A stretch of 36,780 bases of DNA from Acidobacteriota bacterium (GTDB lineage Bacteria > Acidobacteriota > Holophagae > Holophagales > Holophagaceae), in the NCBI GenBank assembly GCA_021802985.1, contig JAJZQW010000019.1:1-36780 (forward strand). The letters run 5' to 3'. Both the position numbers and the translations under genes were made by a program. How positions within the stretch are numbered: the first letter of the stretch is position 1; the number at the start of each line of letters is the position of its first letter. Of the stretch, positions 1 through 7,357 are shown piece by piece. Below the pieces are notes generated by a model, which had not been told where the DNA came from, did no database searches, and saw only the letters and a list, made by a program, of their open reading frames with translations.

Positions 1-42
1 ACCTCCTTGAGGTCCGGCGGCCCCTCGACCGCATTCAGACGC

Positions 43-345
43 CTATTTTGCCGGATGCGCCACGGGGAGCTTGATGTTCTCCGCGGTGTGATCGTCCTCG
101 GCGAGCACCACCACGACCCGAAGGCCCGGCTTCACCTGATCGGCGCCCACCATGTCGCGGCCCCGCATGACCATGGTGTGCTTGTCGAGGGGGATGGCCT
201 GCACCTTGCCGTTTTTCAGGATCACTTCGATCCGGGTGCTGTCCATGCGCTTGACGGTGCCCATGATCACCTTGTGGGTATGGGCTTGGACGATGGCCGG
301 TACGGCAAGCAGGGCAGCGCAGAGAAAGAGAGAGGGTTTGGTCAT
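43..345 (-). CDS. small secreted protein with predicted N-terminal His-Thr-His after processing
   Basis: This is a 100-residue protein with a clear signal peptide (hydrophobic stretch about residues 5-19). Cleavage after Val-Gln-Ala (residue 21) would make His the first mature residue, giving His-Thr-His-Lys-Val. The rest is predicted to be a small beta-rich domain (GTVKRMDSTRIEV..., charged turns) like secreted proteins that begin AHxHKVMGTV; I know no assigned function for that group. The ATG overlaps the stop of the upstream cytochrome gene by 4 nt (ATGA) and has an AAAGGA ribosome site, so the two form one leftward operon. An exposed N-terminal His is used for copper binding in CopC-like and related proteins, but a metal role here is inference. 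Gene call is firm, function open. Confidence 0.8.
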   Translation of the reverse strand: MTKPSLFLCAALLAVPAIVQAHTHKVIMGTVKRMDSTRIEVILKNGKVQAIPLDKHTMVMRGRDMVGADQVKPGLRVVVVLAEDDHTAENIKLPVAHPAK

Positions 346-1007
346 CGGGATTCCTTTCGGGCAGTGGGCGCGGCGCCCCCCTCGGCCGATGGGGGGGCAT
401 CCGTCCCGTTGAGGAAGTCGTCTTCGGCCTGGGCCTCTCGCCGTTCCATGGGCGAGATGGGGTTCATGGTCCGCATCCGGTCGAGTTCGTCCGGCGTGAC
501 CTTGGGAAGGTGCCGGATGAAGAGGACCAGTTTCCAGGTCTGGTCATCCTGGGCCTGGGAGGCGCCGCCCCACGCGGGCATCCCCGTCAGCCGGACGCCG
601 TTCTTGATGATCGCGAAGAGTTCCCCATCGCTGAGGCCCTGGGTGGCCGGGGCTGTCATGTCCGGGGCCTTGGGGTAGAGGTTCCGCCCGATCTCCGTGT
701 TCCCCCGCCCGTCGTTGCCGTGGCACAGCGCGCAGTGATCGGCCCAGTGCATCCGGCCTTCCTCCAGCACTGCGTCGCTGGGTTGCACCGGGTTGACCAT
801 GGCGCACTCCCTTCGAGGCATGGCGGCATGCCTGAGCGTCCGGGCCAGGAACACCTCGGCCGAGGTCGGCTGGTCGCGTGCGCTGACCCCATGCACCACG
901 ATCCAGACGGTGAGGCCAAGGAGGAGGAGCAGAAGCACGAGGAGGACACCCAGGGCCGAGGCATGACGACGCAGGAAGCCGGTGAGTCGATCGTGAGAAC
1001 GGGTCAT
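342..1007 (-). CDS. membrane-anchored mono-haem cytochrome c
   Basis: A 221-residue protein. An N-terminal membrane segment (about residues 17-37, Leu/Val-rich) is followed by a periplasmic cytochrome c domain with one haem-binding CxxCH motif (Cys-Ala-Leu-Cys-His) and a downstream GMPAW segment whose Met is the likely distal ligand. The C-terminal 50 residues are charged and Pro/Ala-rich. I chose the ATG at 1007 because GGAG lies just upstream; a TTG four codons earlier is possible. It precedes the small His-N-terminal protein in an operon and is divergent from the sensor kinase. A sigma-54-like promoter lies about 60 nt upstream of the start. The class is that of small electron-carrier or oxidase-associated cytochromes; the redox partner is unknown. 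Confidence 0.9.
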   Translation of the reverse strand: MTRSHDRLTGFLRRHASALGVLLVLLLLLLGLTVWIVVHGVSARDQPTSAEVFLARTLRHAAMPRRECAMVNPVQPSDAVLEEGRMHWADHCALCHGNDGRGNTEIGRNLYPKAPDMTAPATQGLSDGELFAIIKNGVRLTGMPAWGGASQAQDDQTWKLVLFIRHLPKVTPDELDRMRTMNPISPMERREAQAEDDFLNGTDAPPSAEGGAAPTARKESR

Positions 1008-1056
1008 TCCAGACTCCAAGCTCCTGGGGGAGAGGCTGGCCCCCCGTCTGTGGTGC

Positions 1057-1071
1057 GCCAGTATCGTGCCT
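1057..1071 (-). promoter_or_regulatory. candidate sigma-54 promoter for the cytochrome operon
   Basis: On the minus strand the sequence reads AGGCACG-ATAC-TGGC. The invariant GG (1070-1069) and GC (1058-1057) are separated by exactly 10 nt, as required for -24/-12 elements. The start codon lies about 60 nt downstream of the GG. A gene for a sigma-54 activator is 2 kb away. The -12 element (TGGC rather than TTGC) is imperfect. Confidence 0.45.
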
Positions 1072-1214
1072 TTTCATGAAGGGAAGCTGAATTCCGGAGC
1101 AGAGCCTCGCTATCCGGACCGGCGGTCCACCCGATGGCGCCGAAGCCGGGGCACCCACGTGCGAAACAGCCTGTGCTGACAGTCACATTCCCCTGGGCCG
1201 CTGGCGCCCCTGCG

Positions 1215-1291
1215 CTGGATTCCGGGTGGCGGGCCGGACTCGGCATCGCAGAACATTCTGGGCCCGCCCTGCGGGGTGCGCCAGAATCCAG
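1215..1291. repeat. nested inverted repeat upstream of the sensor kinase
   Basis: Three nested dyads share one axis: CTGGATTC (1215-1222) with GAATCCAG (1284-1291), GGCGGGCC (1228-1235) with GGCCCGCC (1261-1268), and CAGAA/TTCTG (1249-1260). It ends one base before the GTG that I take as the likely kinase start. It could be a regulator site, a leader-RNA structure, or part of a longer coding start. Confidence 0.5.
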
Positions 1292-1292
1292 A

Positions 1293-3092
1293 GTGCCGCC
1301 CCCCGACCATGGTTGGCGGCGCACCCCGAGGAGATCCCCCCTGAGGCTGCTCTGGCCCACCCTGGCCGCCGTTCTGGCCCTCGCCTTCCAGCTGTCCGGC
1401 CTGCTGACGCCCGCCGAGCTGCTGGTTCGCGACGCCACACTCCGGCATCTTCCCGAACAACCGGTCGCGCGGGTGGCTGCGGTCCTCATCGACGAGGCAG
1501 CGCTGCGCTCGGTGGGGCCCTGGCCCTGGGATCGGACCCAGCTCGCGCGGCTGGTGGCAGGTGTGCAGGCCGCCGGCGCCAGGGGCTTGGCCATCGACCT
1601 GCTGCTGCCGGAAGCGCGGAGCGGCGACGGGGCCCTGGCCCATGCGCTGGCCGGGGGCCCCTCCGTCCTGGCGGTGGGTGTGGACGACACCGGCCACTGG
1701 CTGTGGCCCGATCCGGTCCTGCGCGGCGCGGAGCTGGCACACGTGAGCTTCGACCTCGACCGGGACGGCGTGGTGCGCCGCTTCGCCTCCACCCGGCAGA
1801 TCGACGGGCGGGAGCTCCCCGCCTTCCCCGTGGCCGCGGCGCGCCTCGGAGATCCCGGCCTCCCGGTTCCCGTGGGCCGGGCGCTCCAGCCCGGCCTCCG
1901 GGCCCGCGCGGTGCCCGTGGTCAGCGCGGCCACGATGCTCGCCTCGGAGCCCGTGCCGGCCCTGCGCGGTCGCATCGTCTTCATCGGCACCAGCGCCGCA
2001 GGCCTGGGCGATCGCGTCGTCACCCCCGTGTCCCCGAGGGGTGCCCCGCAACCCGGCGTCCTGGTGGAAGCCCTGGCGACCGAGGCCATCCTGTCGAAGG
2101 ATCTGGTCCAGCCCGCTCCACCCCTGCTGGGCGCCCTCCTGGTCTTTGGCCTGGCCTGGCTGGGCACCCTGCTTCTGGCCGCGCCGGGCCGCGGGCTCCC
2201 GGTGCTGGCCGCCACCCTCGTCCTCGCACCGGTGCCGATCGCCGCGATCTCCCTCCGGGCGTTCCACCTGGAGCTGGCGCCCCTGGCGGCGGCGCTTTCC
2301 CTGGCGCTGGTGGGTGTCGCCGCCGCGTGGGAGCGTTCCCGCCGCACCCGGCGGGTGGTGGCCGGGGCCCGGCATCGCATCGCCGAACTGGAAGGCCTCC
2401 AGGCTGCCCTCACGGAGGACCGGAAGCTGGAGATGGAGGCCCACCGGGTCGTGGCCCACGAGCTGAAGACGCCCCTCACCTCCGTGCGGGGGCTGGCCCA
2501 GCTCCTGGCGCAGTTCGACCTCTCCGCCCCGGAGCGCACGCGGGTGGCCCAGATGGTGGTCTCCGAGACCTCGCGCCTCGCGCAGATGGTGGACGCCCTG
2601 CTGGACCTGGAGCGCCTCCGCCTGCGGGAGTACGCCAAGGATGCCCATCCGCTGGACCTGTCGGCCCTCTGCGAGGCCCGGGCCGCCTTCCTCCGCGCGG
2701 GGACCGATCGTCCCCTCGAGGTGAGCCTTGAGCCCGGCCTGCGCGTGGTGGGCGACCCGGCGCTCCTGGCGCGGGTGGTGGAGAACCTCGTGTCCAACGC
2801 CCTCAAGTTCTCGCCGGAGGGCGCCCCGGTGCGGATCGGCCTGCGGGCGGAGGGAAGCCAGGCCGTCCTCGAGGTGGAGGACCGCGGCCCCGGCATTCCC
2901 GAGGGCGAGCGGAGCCAGATCTTCGGACGCTTCGCCCGCGGCAGTACCCAGGGACTCGCGCCGGGCCTCGGGTTGGGCCTGGCCTTGGTGGCCGAGGTGG
3001 TGGCCTGGCATCGTGGCACCGTGATGGTCGAGGGCGGCACCTTCGGTGGAAGCTGCTTCCGGGTCAGGTTCCCCCTGGCCGCTGCCGATTGA
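1293..3092 (+). CDS. CHASE2-domain sensor histidine kinase
   Basis: An inner-membrane kinase predicted to pass phosphate to the regulator encoded 7 nt downstream. The order is an N-terminal membrane helix, a periplasmic CHASE2 domain (about residues 40-270, with the GRIVFIGTSAAGLGD segment typical of the family), a block of three membrane helices, a short coiled coil, then HisKA and HATPase. The H-box is VAHELKTPLTS with the phospho-accepting His near residue 389. The N-box is NLVSNALKFS, the G1 box DRGPGIP and the G2 box GLGLGLAL. The start is unresolved: an ATG at 1134 is in frame but would add a poorly structured 53-residue leader; GTG 1293 is my choice; CTG 1341 has the best ribosome site (GAGGAG). 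CHASE2 ligands are unknown. Confidence 0.9.
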   Translation: MPPPDHGWRRTPRRSPLRLLWPTLAAVLALAFQLSGLLTPAELLVRDATLRHLPEQPVARVAAVLIDEAALRSVGPWPWDRTQLARLVAGVQAAGARGLAIDLLLPEARSGDGALAHALAGGPSVLAVGVDDTGHWLWPDPVLRGAELAHVSFDLDRDGVVRRFASTRQIDGRELPAFPVAAARLGDPGLPVPVGRALQPGLRARAVPVVSAATMLASEPVPALRGRIVFIGTSAAGLGDRVVTPVSPRGAPQPGVLVEALATEAILSKDLVQPAPPLLGALLVFGLAWLGTLLLAAPGRGLPVLAATLVLAPVPIAAISLRAFHLELAPLAAALSLALVGVAAAWERSRRTRRVVAGARHRIAELEGLQAALTEDRKLEMEAHRVVAHELKTPLTSVRGLAQLLAQFDLSAPERTRVAQMVVSETSRLAQMVDALLDLERLRLREYAKDAHPLDLSALCEARAAFLRAGTDRPLEVSLEPGLRVVGDPALLARVVENLVSNALKFSPEGAPVRIGLRAEGSQAVLEVEDRGPGIPEGERSQIFGRFARGSTQGLAPGLGLGLALVAEVVAWHRGTVMVEGGTFGGSCFRVRFPLAAAD

Positions 3093-3099
3093 GGAGGAC

Positions 3100-4488
3100 A
3101 TGACGGACATTCTGGTAGTGGACGACGATCTGGCCATCCGGGAGATGGTCGCCATGGCGTTGGAGAAGCGCGGCTACCGCGTGGTGCGGGCCCAGGGCCT
3201 CGTCCCGGCCCAGGCGGCCCTCCAGGAGCGCCGGCCCGATCTCGTCGTCAGCGACATCTACATGCCCGGCGGGACGGGCCTGGATCTCCTGAAGTCGATC
3301 CAGGCGCTCGACGACCCTCCGCCCCTCATCCTGATGACCGCCAAGGGAACCATCGAGACCGCGGCCTCGGCGATGAAGGACGGCGTATTCGACTATTTGG
3401 CCAAACCCTTCGACCTCGACGTGCTGCTGGAGCGCGTGCAGGCGGCGCTCGCGGAACGGCCGCCCGCGCCCTTCCGCGGGGAGGCGGATCCGGCCAGCCT
3501 GATCGTGGGCTCCCATCCCGCCATCGTGGCGGTCTACAAGGCCGTCGGGAAGGTCGCGCCCATGAAGGTCCCCGTCCTGGTCTTCGGCGAGACGGGCACG
3601 GGGAAGGAGCTCGTCGCCCGGGCGCTCCATCGCTTCGGCGCCCGCGCGGACGGGCCCTTCATTCCGGTCCACTGCGGCGCCATCCCCGACACCCTCATCG
3701 AGAGCGAGCTCTTCGGGCACCGGCGCGGGGCCTTCACGGACGCCCACAGGGACCGGAAAGGGGTGCTGGCCCAGGCGAACGGCGGCACGGTGTTCCTTGA
3801 CGAGATCGGCGAAATCTCGCCAGTGTTCCAGGTGAAGCTGCTGCGGTTCCTGGAGGATGGGATCATCCAGCCCCTGGGTGCGGAGAAGGGCGAACCGGTC
3901 GAGGTGCGCGTCGTGGCAGCCACCCACCGGACCCTGAGGGCCATGGTGGAGGCGGGCACCTTCCGGGAGGACCTCTTCTACCGGCTCGCGGGGTATGAGA
4001 TCCGCATCCCGCCCCTCCGCGAGCGGATCTCGGACCTCCCAGCCCTGGTGGCCCACTTCCAGGAGCGGTTCCGGCGGGAGCTGGGACTTGCCGATCCGGG
4101 GCCGCCCTCCCAGGCGGTGCTGGATCTCCTGGCCGGCCACCCCTGGCCAGGCAATGTGCGGGAGCTGGGTCATGTGGTCCGGCGCGTCCTCATCGAGGCC
4201 GGCTCGCTGGAGGATCCCGCGCCCCTCCAGCGGATCCTCGGGGCACCTCCGGTCGGAGAGGCTGCGCAACCGCTGGCTCCGACGATCGGTTCGGCCCTGG
4301 CGTTCCCCGAGCCCTTCCTCCCGCTCGACGAACTGGAACGGATCTACCTTCTGACGGTCCTGGCCCACACCGGGGGGAACAAGACGGAGGCGGCGCGGAT
4401 CCTCGGCATCGAGCGGAAGACCCTGGCACGGAAGTTGAAAAGGACTGACAGTTCCGAACCGGACGATTCTGAAAGCGACGAACCATGA
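3100..4488 (+). CDS. NtrC-family sigma-54-dependent response regulator
   Basis: A 462-residue transcription activator. Residues 1-120 are a receiver domain with acidic pocket Asp8-Asp9-Asp10, phospho-acceptor Asp52 (VVSDIYMPG) and the conserved Lys of AKPFD. Residues about 140-370 are the AAA+ domain: Walker A GETGTGKE (about 163-170), sigma-54-contacting loop GAFTDA (210-215), Walker B FLDEIGE, and the HPWPGNVREL sensor II region. The C-terminus is a Fis-type helix-turn-helix (NKTEAARILGIERKTLARKL). The usual loop is GAFTGA; Asp214 replaces the second Gly, a variant that occurs in the family. ATG 3100 has a GGAGG site. It is operonic with the kinase and overlaps the FecR gene by 4 nt. It probably drives the sigma-54-like promoters nearby. 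Confidence 0.95.
   Translation: MTDILVVDDDLAIREMVAMALEKRGYRVVRAQGLVPAQAALQERRPDLVVSDIYMPGGTGLDLLKSIQALDDPPPLILMTAKGTIETAASAMKDGVFDYLAKPFDLDVLLERVQAALAERPPAPFRGEADPASLIVGSHPAIVAVYKAVGKVAPMKVPVLVFGETGTGKELVARALHRFGARADGPFIPVHCGAIPDTLIESELFGHRRGAFTDAHRDRKGVLAQANGGTVFLDEIGEISPVFQVKLLRFLEDGIIQPLGAEKGEPVEVRVVAATHRTLRAMVEAGTFREDLFYRLAGYEIRIPPLRERISDLPALVAHFQERFRRELGLADPGPPSQAVLDLLAGHPWPGNVRELGHVVRRVLIEAGSLEDPAPLQRILGAPPVGEAAQPLAPTIGSALAFPEPFLPLDELERIYLLTVLAHTGGNKTEAARILGIERKTLARKLKRTDSSEPDDSESDEP
4424..4438 (+). promoter_or_regulatory. candidate internal sigma-54 promoter before the FecR gene
   Basis: TGGCACG-GAAG-TTGA has the GG and the -12 G separated as in -24/-12 promoters, 60 nt before the FecR start codon. 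It has the same two boxes as the element at 5286. It lies in the Fis-HTH codons of the regulator (Leu-Ala-Arg-Lys-Leu-Lys), so a chance match forced by protein sequence is quite possible. Confidence 0.35.
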
Positions 4489-5180
4489 TCCGCTTGCTGG
4501 CCCCCCTAGCCCTTCTCCTGATCCAGGCTCCCGCCCCGATGCCGGCGGTCCTCGCCTACCGGTTCGACGAGGTCAGGCACTCGGTCCTCCGCTGGCCGGG
4601 CGGGGATCCGCGCCAGGAGGTCAAGGCGGCTCCGGGCGATCCGGCGAGCGCCGGGGATATTGTGAAGACGGGGTGGTGGGGCCACGCCGTGATCTCGGTG
4701 CCTGCGCGGGCCTCGCGCTTCGAGGTGTACCCCAGCACCCAGGTCCGGCTGGCGGGCGGTGAGCCGGGCGTCCTGATCATCCTGGAGCAGGGCCGCCTCA
4801 AGGCCATCTTCGACGCGCTGGCCGGGCCGCCCGTGGAGCGGCGGGTGGCCGTCCCCGGGGCCCTGCTGGCGGTCCGCGGCACGCGCTACGGCGTGGCCGT
4901 GGACAAGGCGGGAACATCCACGCTGGTGGTCTTCAAGGGCGTGGTGGAAGTCATTCCCAGTGCCGCTCACACGGCCACGGTCTTCGTGAAGGCGGGCGAG
5001 TGGTCGACCTTCGGTCCCGGCCTGATGCCGAAAGTGCTCCCCATGCCCGGTCATGGCTTCGGGGAGAAGGGCTGGGAGCAGGGCATGCATCCAGGTTCCA
5101 TGGGCATGGGCACCATGACCCCAGGCGGGACCATGCCCGCGGGCATGCCTCCGGGCTCGATGCCCGGGCCCATGCACTGA
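4485..5180 (+). CDS. secreted FecR-domain protein with Met/Gly/Pro-rich tail
   Basis: A 231-residue protein with an N-terminal signal peptide (MIRLLAPLALLLIQA). The centre (about residues 55-165) matches the FecR fold: GDIVKTGWWGHAVI, the TQVRLAGGEPG strand, ARF-like EQGRLKAIF and the VRGTRYGVAVD segment that marks FecR domains. The last 50 residues are a low-complexity tail rich in Met, Gly and Pro with several His (GMHPGSMGMGTM and similar), unlike classic FecR proteins, which are anti-sigma regulators with a cytoplasmic N-terminus. Here the signal peptide and the absence of a sigma factor point to a periplasmic or surface role. The start overlaps the regulator stop (ATGA). Met-rich tails can bind Cu(I) or Ag(I); that is inference. 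Confidence 0.85.
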   Translation: MIRLLAPLALLLIQAPAPMPAVLAYRFDEVRHSVLRWPGGDPRQEVKAAPGDPASAGDIVKTGWWGHAVISVPARASRFEVYPSTQVRLAGGEPGVLIILEQGRLKAIFDALAGPPVERRVAVPGALLAVRGTRYGVAVDKAGTSTLVVFKGVVEVIPSAAHTATVFVKAGEWSTFGPGLMPKVLPMPGHGFGEKGWEQGMHPGSMGMGTMTPGGTMPAGMPPGSMPGPMH

Positions 5181-5186
5181 TTCCCC

Positions 5187-5223
5187 CGGGTGATCCGGAC
5201 CCGTCCCGGGGTGAATCGACCCG
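5187..5223 (+). promoter_or_regulatory. tandem dyads, candidate activator (UAS) sites
   Basis: Two similar imperfect palindromes, CGGGTGATCCGGACCCG (5187-5203) and CGGGGTGAATCGACCCG (5207-5223), lie 20 bp apart centre to centre, about two helical turns. They are 65-100 bp upstream of the -24/-12 candidate at 5286, the position expected for an NtrC-type activator. Assignment to this regulator is inference. Confidence 0.4.
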
Positions 5224-5285
5224 CCCCTGGGCATGCGATCGAGTCGGAACGACCCGGAATCCCCGGGAAACCCCCCTCAAACCGC

Positions 5286-5300
5286 TGGCACGTTCCTTGA
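5286..5300 (+). promoter_or_regulatory. candidate sigma-54 promoter for the DUF4382 gene
   Basis: TGGCACG-TTCC-TTGA. The -24 box equals the TGGCACG consensus and the -12 box TTGA differs from TTGC in one base. GG to the -12 GA is 10 nt. The start codon at 5350 leaves a leader of roughly 38 nt. It is intergenic, so no coding constraint explains it. Best of the three candidates. Confidence 0.6.
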
Positions 5301-5349
5301 GATGTTCTACCTCGAGCAGCGCGCTTCGCTGCAATCCTCGGAGGATGAC

Positions 5350-6795
5350 ATGGCATTCCGGAATCTGAACAAAGCCGCGGCAGGCGGGTTGCTCCTGACC
5401 AGTGCCTTGGGATTCTTCGGCTGCGGCGGCGGTGGCAGTAGCACCACCGCCTCGGGCTCTCCCGCCCCCGGCCCCACGCCCACGACCGCCATGGCCCCCC
5501 TGCAAGTGAGCCTCGGCGACGCGCCGGCGGACTGGATCATGGCCTTCGGCATGACGGTGAATGCCATCACCCTCACCAATTCGACCGGCGCCACCGTGAA
5601 CGTGATGCCCGCATCCGCGGCCACGGAGATGATGCAGTTGATGGCCACCGTCCAGCCGGTCTCGACCCTGAATGTGCCCCAGGGCACCTATACCCAGGCG
5701 AAGGTGACGGTCGCCTCGGTGTCCATGGGCTACATGGACCCCGTGTCCCACGCCTACACGCAGAAGACCCTGACCGGCCCCTTCACCGCCACCGTGCCCT
5801 TCAGCCCGTCCATGACCGTGGGGAACGCTCCCGCGGCGCTGAACTTCGACATGAACATGGCCTCCTCTGTCGGCATTGATGGCTCGGGGAATGTCACCTT
5901 CAACCCGGCCATGACCGCCGCGATGGCCACGGTGTCCGGGACCTCCGCGAACCCCTGGCAGGGCGGCATGCAGCACCAGGTGGGCAGCGTCTCCAGCGTC
6001 TCTGGCTCCACGTTTGCCATGGGCTCCATGATGGGATTGCCGGCCGCGACGTTCACCACGAACGGCAGCACCCAGTTCCCCGCCACCGGCCTGTCCGGCA
6101 TGAACATGATGACCTCCGGAATGATGGTGGCCGTGGATGCCAGCCTTCAGGCCGATGGCACCTACCTCGCCCAGCGGGTCGAGTACATGGGCGTGGGCTC
6201 CACCGGGGGCATGGGTGGCGGCCTGGTCACCGCCATCACCGGCAATCCGCCCACCCAGCTCACGCTGGCCGCCAATGCGGGCCAGGGCGGCGGCATGATG
6301 GCCTCCTCGATCGCTGGCACCCTCACCGTTTCGCTGCCCGCCACCGTGCCCTACAGCCTCGACACGGATGGGGTGAGCCTCGCCGGCCTACCCTTCGCGC
6401 CCACCTTTGACGCCGCGAGCCTGGTCAAGGGTCAGCGCGTGAATGTGGTGAGCACCAGCGGCATGATGAGCGGCAGCGGCGGCATGGGGGGCGGCATGGG
6501 CACCCTCGGCACGCTCACGGCCAGCCAAGTTCGGCTGGAGCCCCAGGCCCTCCACGGCACGGTGTCCGCCTACACCGTCGGCGGCACCCTGACGACCTTC
6601 ACGCTGACGCTGCCTTCCGATTCGGCCTTCGCCACCCTGACGGGCGCCACCACGGTGCAGGTCTACCAGCAGGCGGGCACCCAGGTGATGGGGACGACCC
6701 CAGTCGCCAATGGGGCCGATGTCCAGGCCCGCGGCCTCCTCTTCTACGACGCCGGCACCTACAAGCTCGTGACGGGCTGGCTGGCGGTCCACTAG
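5350..6795 (+). CDS. DUF4382/DUF5666-type lipoprotein, Met/Gly-rich
   Basis: A 481-residue predicted lipoprotein. The signal sequence ends in a lipobox-like LGFFGC with Cys25 as the lipid-modified residue, followed by a Gly/Ser/Pro-rich spacer. Residues about 50-190 read as a DUF4382 domain (LQVSLGDAPADWIMAFGMTV...ITLTN, then PQGTYTQAKVTVASV). The rest contains repeated beta segments like DUF5666 (VSSVSGSTF..., LRLE/VRLEPQALHGTVSAY) broken by Gly-Met runs such as GGMGGGMG. ATG 5350 is chosen for its GGAGG site. It is a single gene ended by a strong hairpin at 6811 and preceded by the best sigma-54 candidate. The function of both domains is unknown; surface exposure is likely. Confidence 0.85.
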   Translation: MAFRNLNKAAAGGLLLTSALGFFGCGGGGSSTTASGSPAPGPTPTTAMAPLQVSLGDAPADWIMAFGMTVNAITLTNSTGATVNVMPASAATEMMQLMATVQPVSTLNVPQGTYTQAKVTVASVSMGYMDPVSHAYTQKTLTGPFTATVPFSPSMTVGNAPAALNFDMNMASSVGIDGSGNVTFNPAMTAAMATVSGTSANPWQGGMQHQVGSVSSVSGSTFAMGSMMGLPAATFTTNGSTQFPATGLSGMNMMTSGMMVAVDASLQADGTYLAQRVEYMGVGSTGGMGGGLVTAITGNPPTQLTLAANAGQGGGMMASSIAGTLTVSLPATVPYSLDTDGVSLAGLPFAPTFDAASLVKGQRVNVVSTSGMMSGSGGMGGGMGTLGTLTASQVRLEPQALHGTVSAYTVGGTLTTFTLTLPSDSAFATLTGATTVQVYQQAGTQVMGTTPVANGADVQARGLLFYDAGTYKLVTGWLAVH

Positions 6796-6810
6796 GCTCT
6801 GCCCGTTCCA

Positions 6811-6850
6811 AAGGGCGTGGCCCCACCCCAACGGATGGGACCACGCCCTT
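6811..6850 (+). terminator. hairpin after the DUF4382 gene
   Basis: AAGGGCGTGG (6811-6820) pairs perfectly with CCACGCCCTT (6841-6850), with further CCCA/TGGG pairing inside. It sits 15 nt after the stop codon. No T tract follows, so termination may be weak or Rho-assisted. Confidence 0.6.
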
Positions 6851-6922
6851 GTCGGGCCCGCGTTTGAAGCCCGATGTCACACGCCCATTCCCAGCCACAC
6901 CACCCGAACCAGGAGGACTTCC

Positions 6923-7357
6923 GTGTCCAGCACCACCCGTTTCCTGACCTCTGCCGCTTTCATCGCCTGCACCGCCGGGGCCGCCATGGCCCAGATGGCC
7001 GGCGGGGGCATGACCGGCTCGGGCACCAAGCCCGGCATGATGACCAGCCAGATGGGCTCCCAGATGATGGGCAGCCAGATGATGACCACCGAGATGATGC
7101 ACGGCATGGCCGGCACCATGACCCAGATGCACCAGATCATGGAGACGATGGCTGGCGCCATGGGCCCGGCCATGGACATGAAGACCATGACGGGCATGTC
7201 CACGGTGATGGACGACATGGCCGGCATGATGAAGGACATGGCCTCCCGCATGCGCAGCGGACAGATGGACGAAGCCATGCTGAAGCACATGAACACGCGC
7301 ATGGCGACCCTCTCCAGGACCATGGCAACCCTTCAGGCCAAGGGGGCCTCGAAGTGA
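6923..7357 (+). CDS. extremely Met-rich secreted protein
   Basis: A 144-residue protein that starts at GTG 6923 with an AGGAGG site. The signal peptide ends Ala-Met-Ala before Gln24. The mature part of about 120 residues holds about 32 Met (roughly a quarter), many as Met-Met pairs or MxxM and MxxxM spacings (SQMMGSQMMTTEMMHGM), with few His and no mature Cys. After residue 70 the sequence looks helical and amphipathic (MKDMASRMRSGQMDEAMLKHM). Met-rich periplasmic segments of this kind bind Cu(I) or Ag(I) in known copper-handling proteins; this protein is not one I recognise, so metal binding is inference. Its stop overlaps the next start by 4 nt (GTGA), making it operonic with the predicted barrel gene. 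Confidence 0.85.
   Translation: MSSTTRFLTSAAFIACTAGAAMAQMAGGGMTGSGTKPGMMTSQMGSQMMGSQMMTTEMMHGMAGTMTQMHQIMETMAGAMGPAMDMKTMTGMSTVMDDMAGMMKDMASRMRSGQMDEAMLKHMNTRMATLSRTMATLQAKGASK

Noticed and set aside
1..42. A possible further minus-strand gene at the left edge
   Set aside because: An ATG-like start exists but only about 12 codons are in the window, too few to support a call.
1004..3155. Two long minus-strand frames opposite the sensor kinase
   Set aside because: Ser/Arg- or Gly/Gln-rich artefacts of GC bias; the plus strand carries all kinase motifs.
3064..4368. Long minus-strand frame opposite the response regulator
   Set aside because: The NtrC motifs are on the plus strand; no ribosome site or family features on the minus strand.
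4424..4438. Treating the internal sigma-54-like match as proven
   Set aside because: It is kept only as a candidate: it lies in conserved HTH codons whose translation alone can force a TGGC-G--G-TGA pattern in GC-rich genes.
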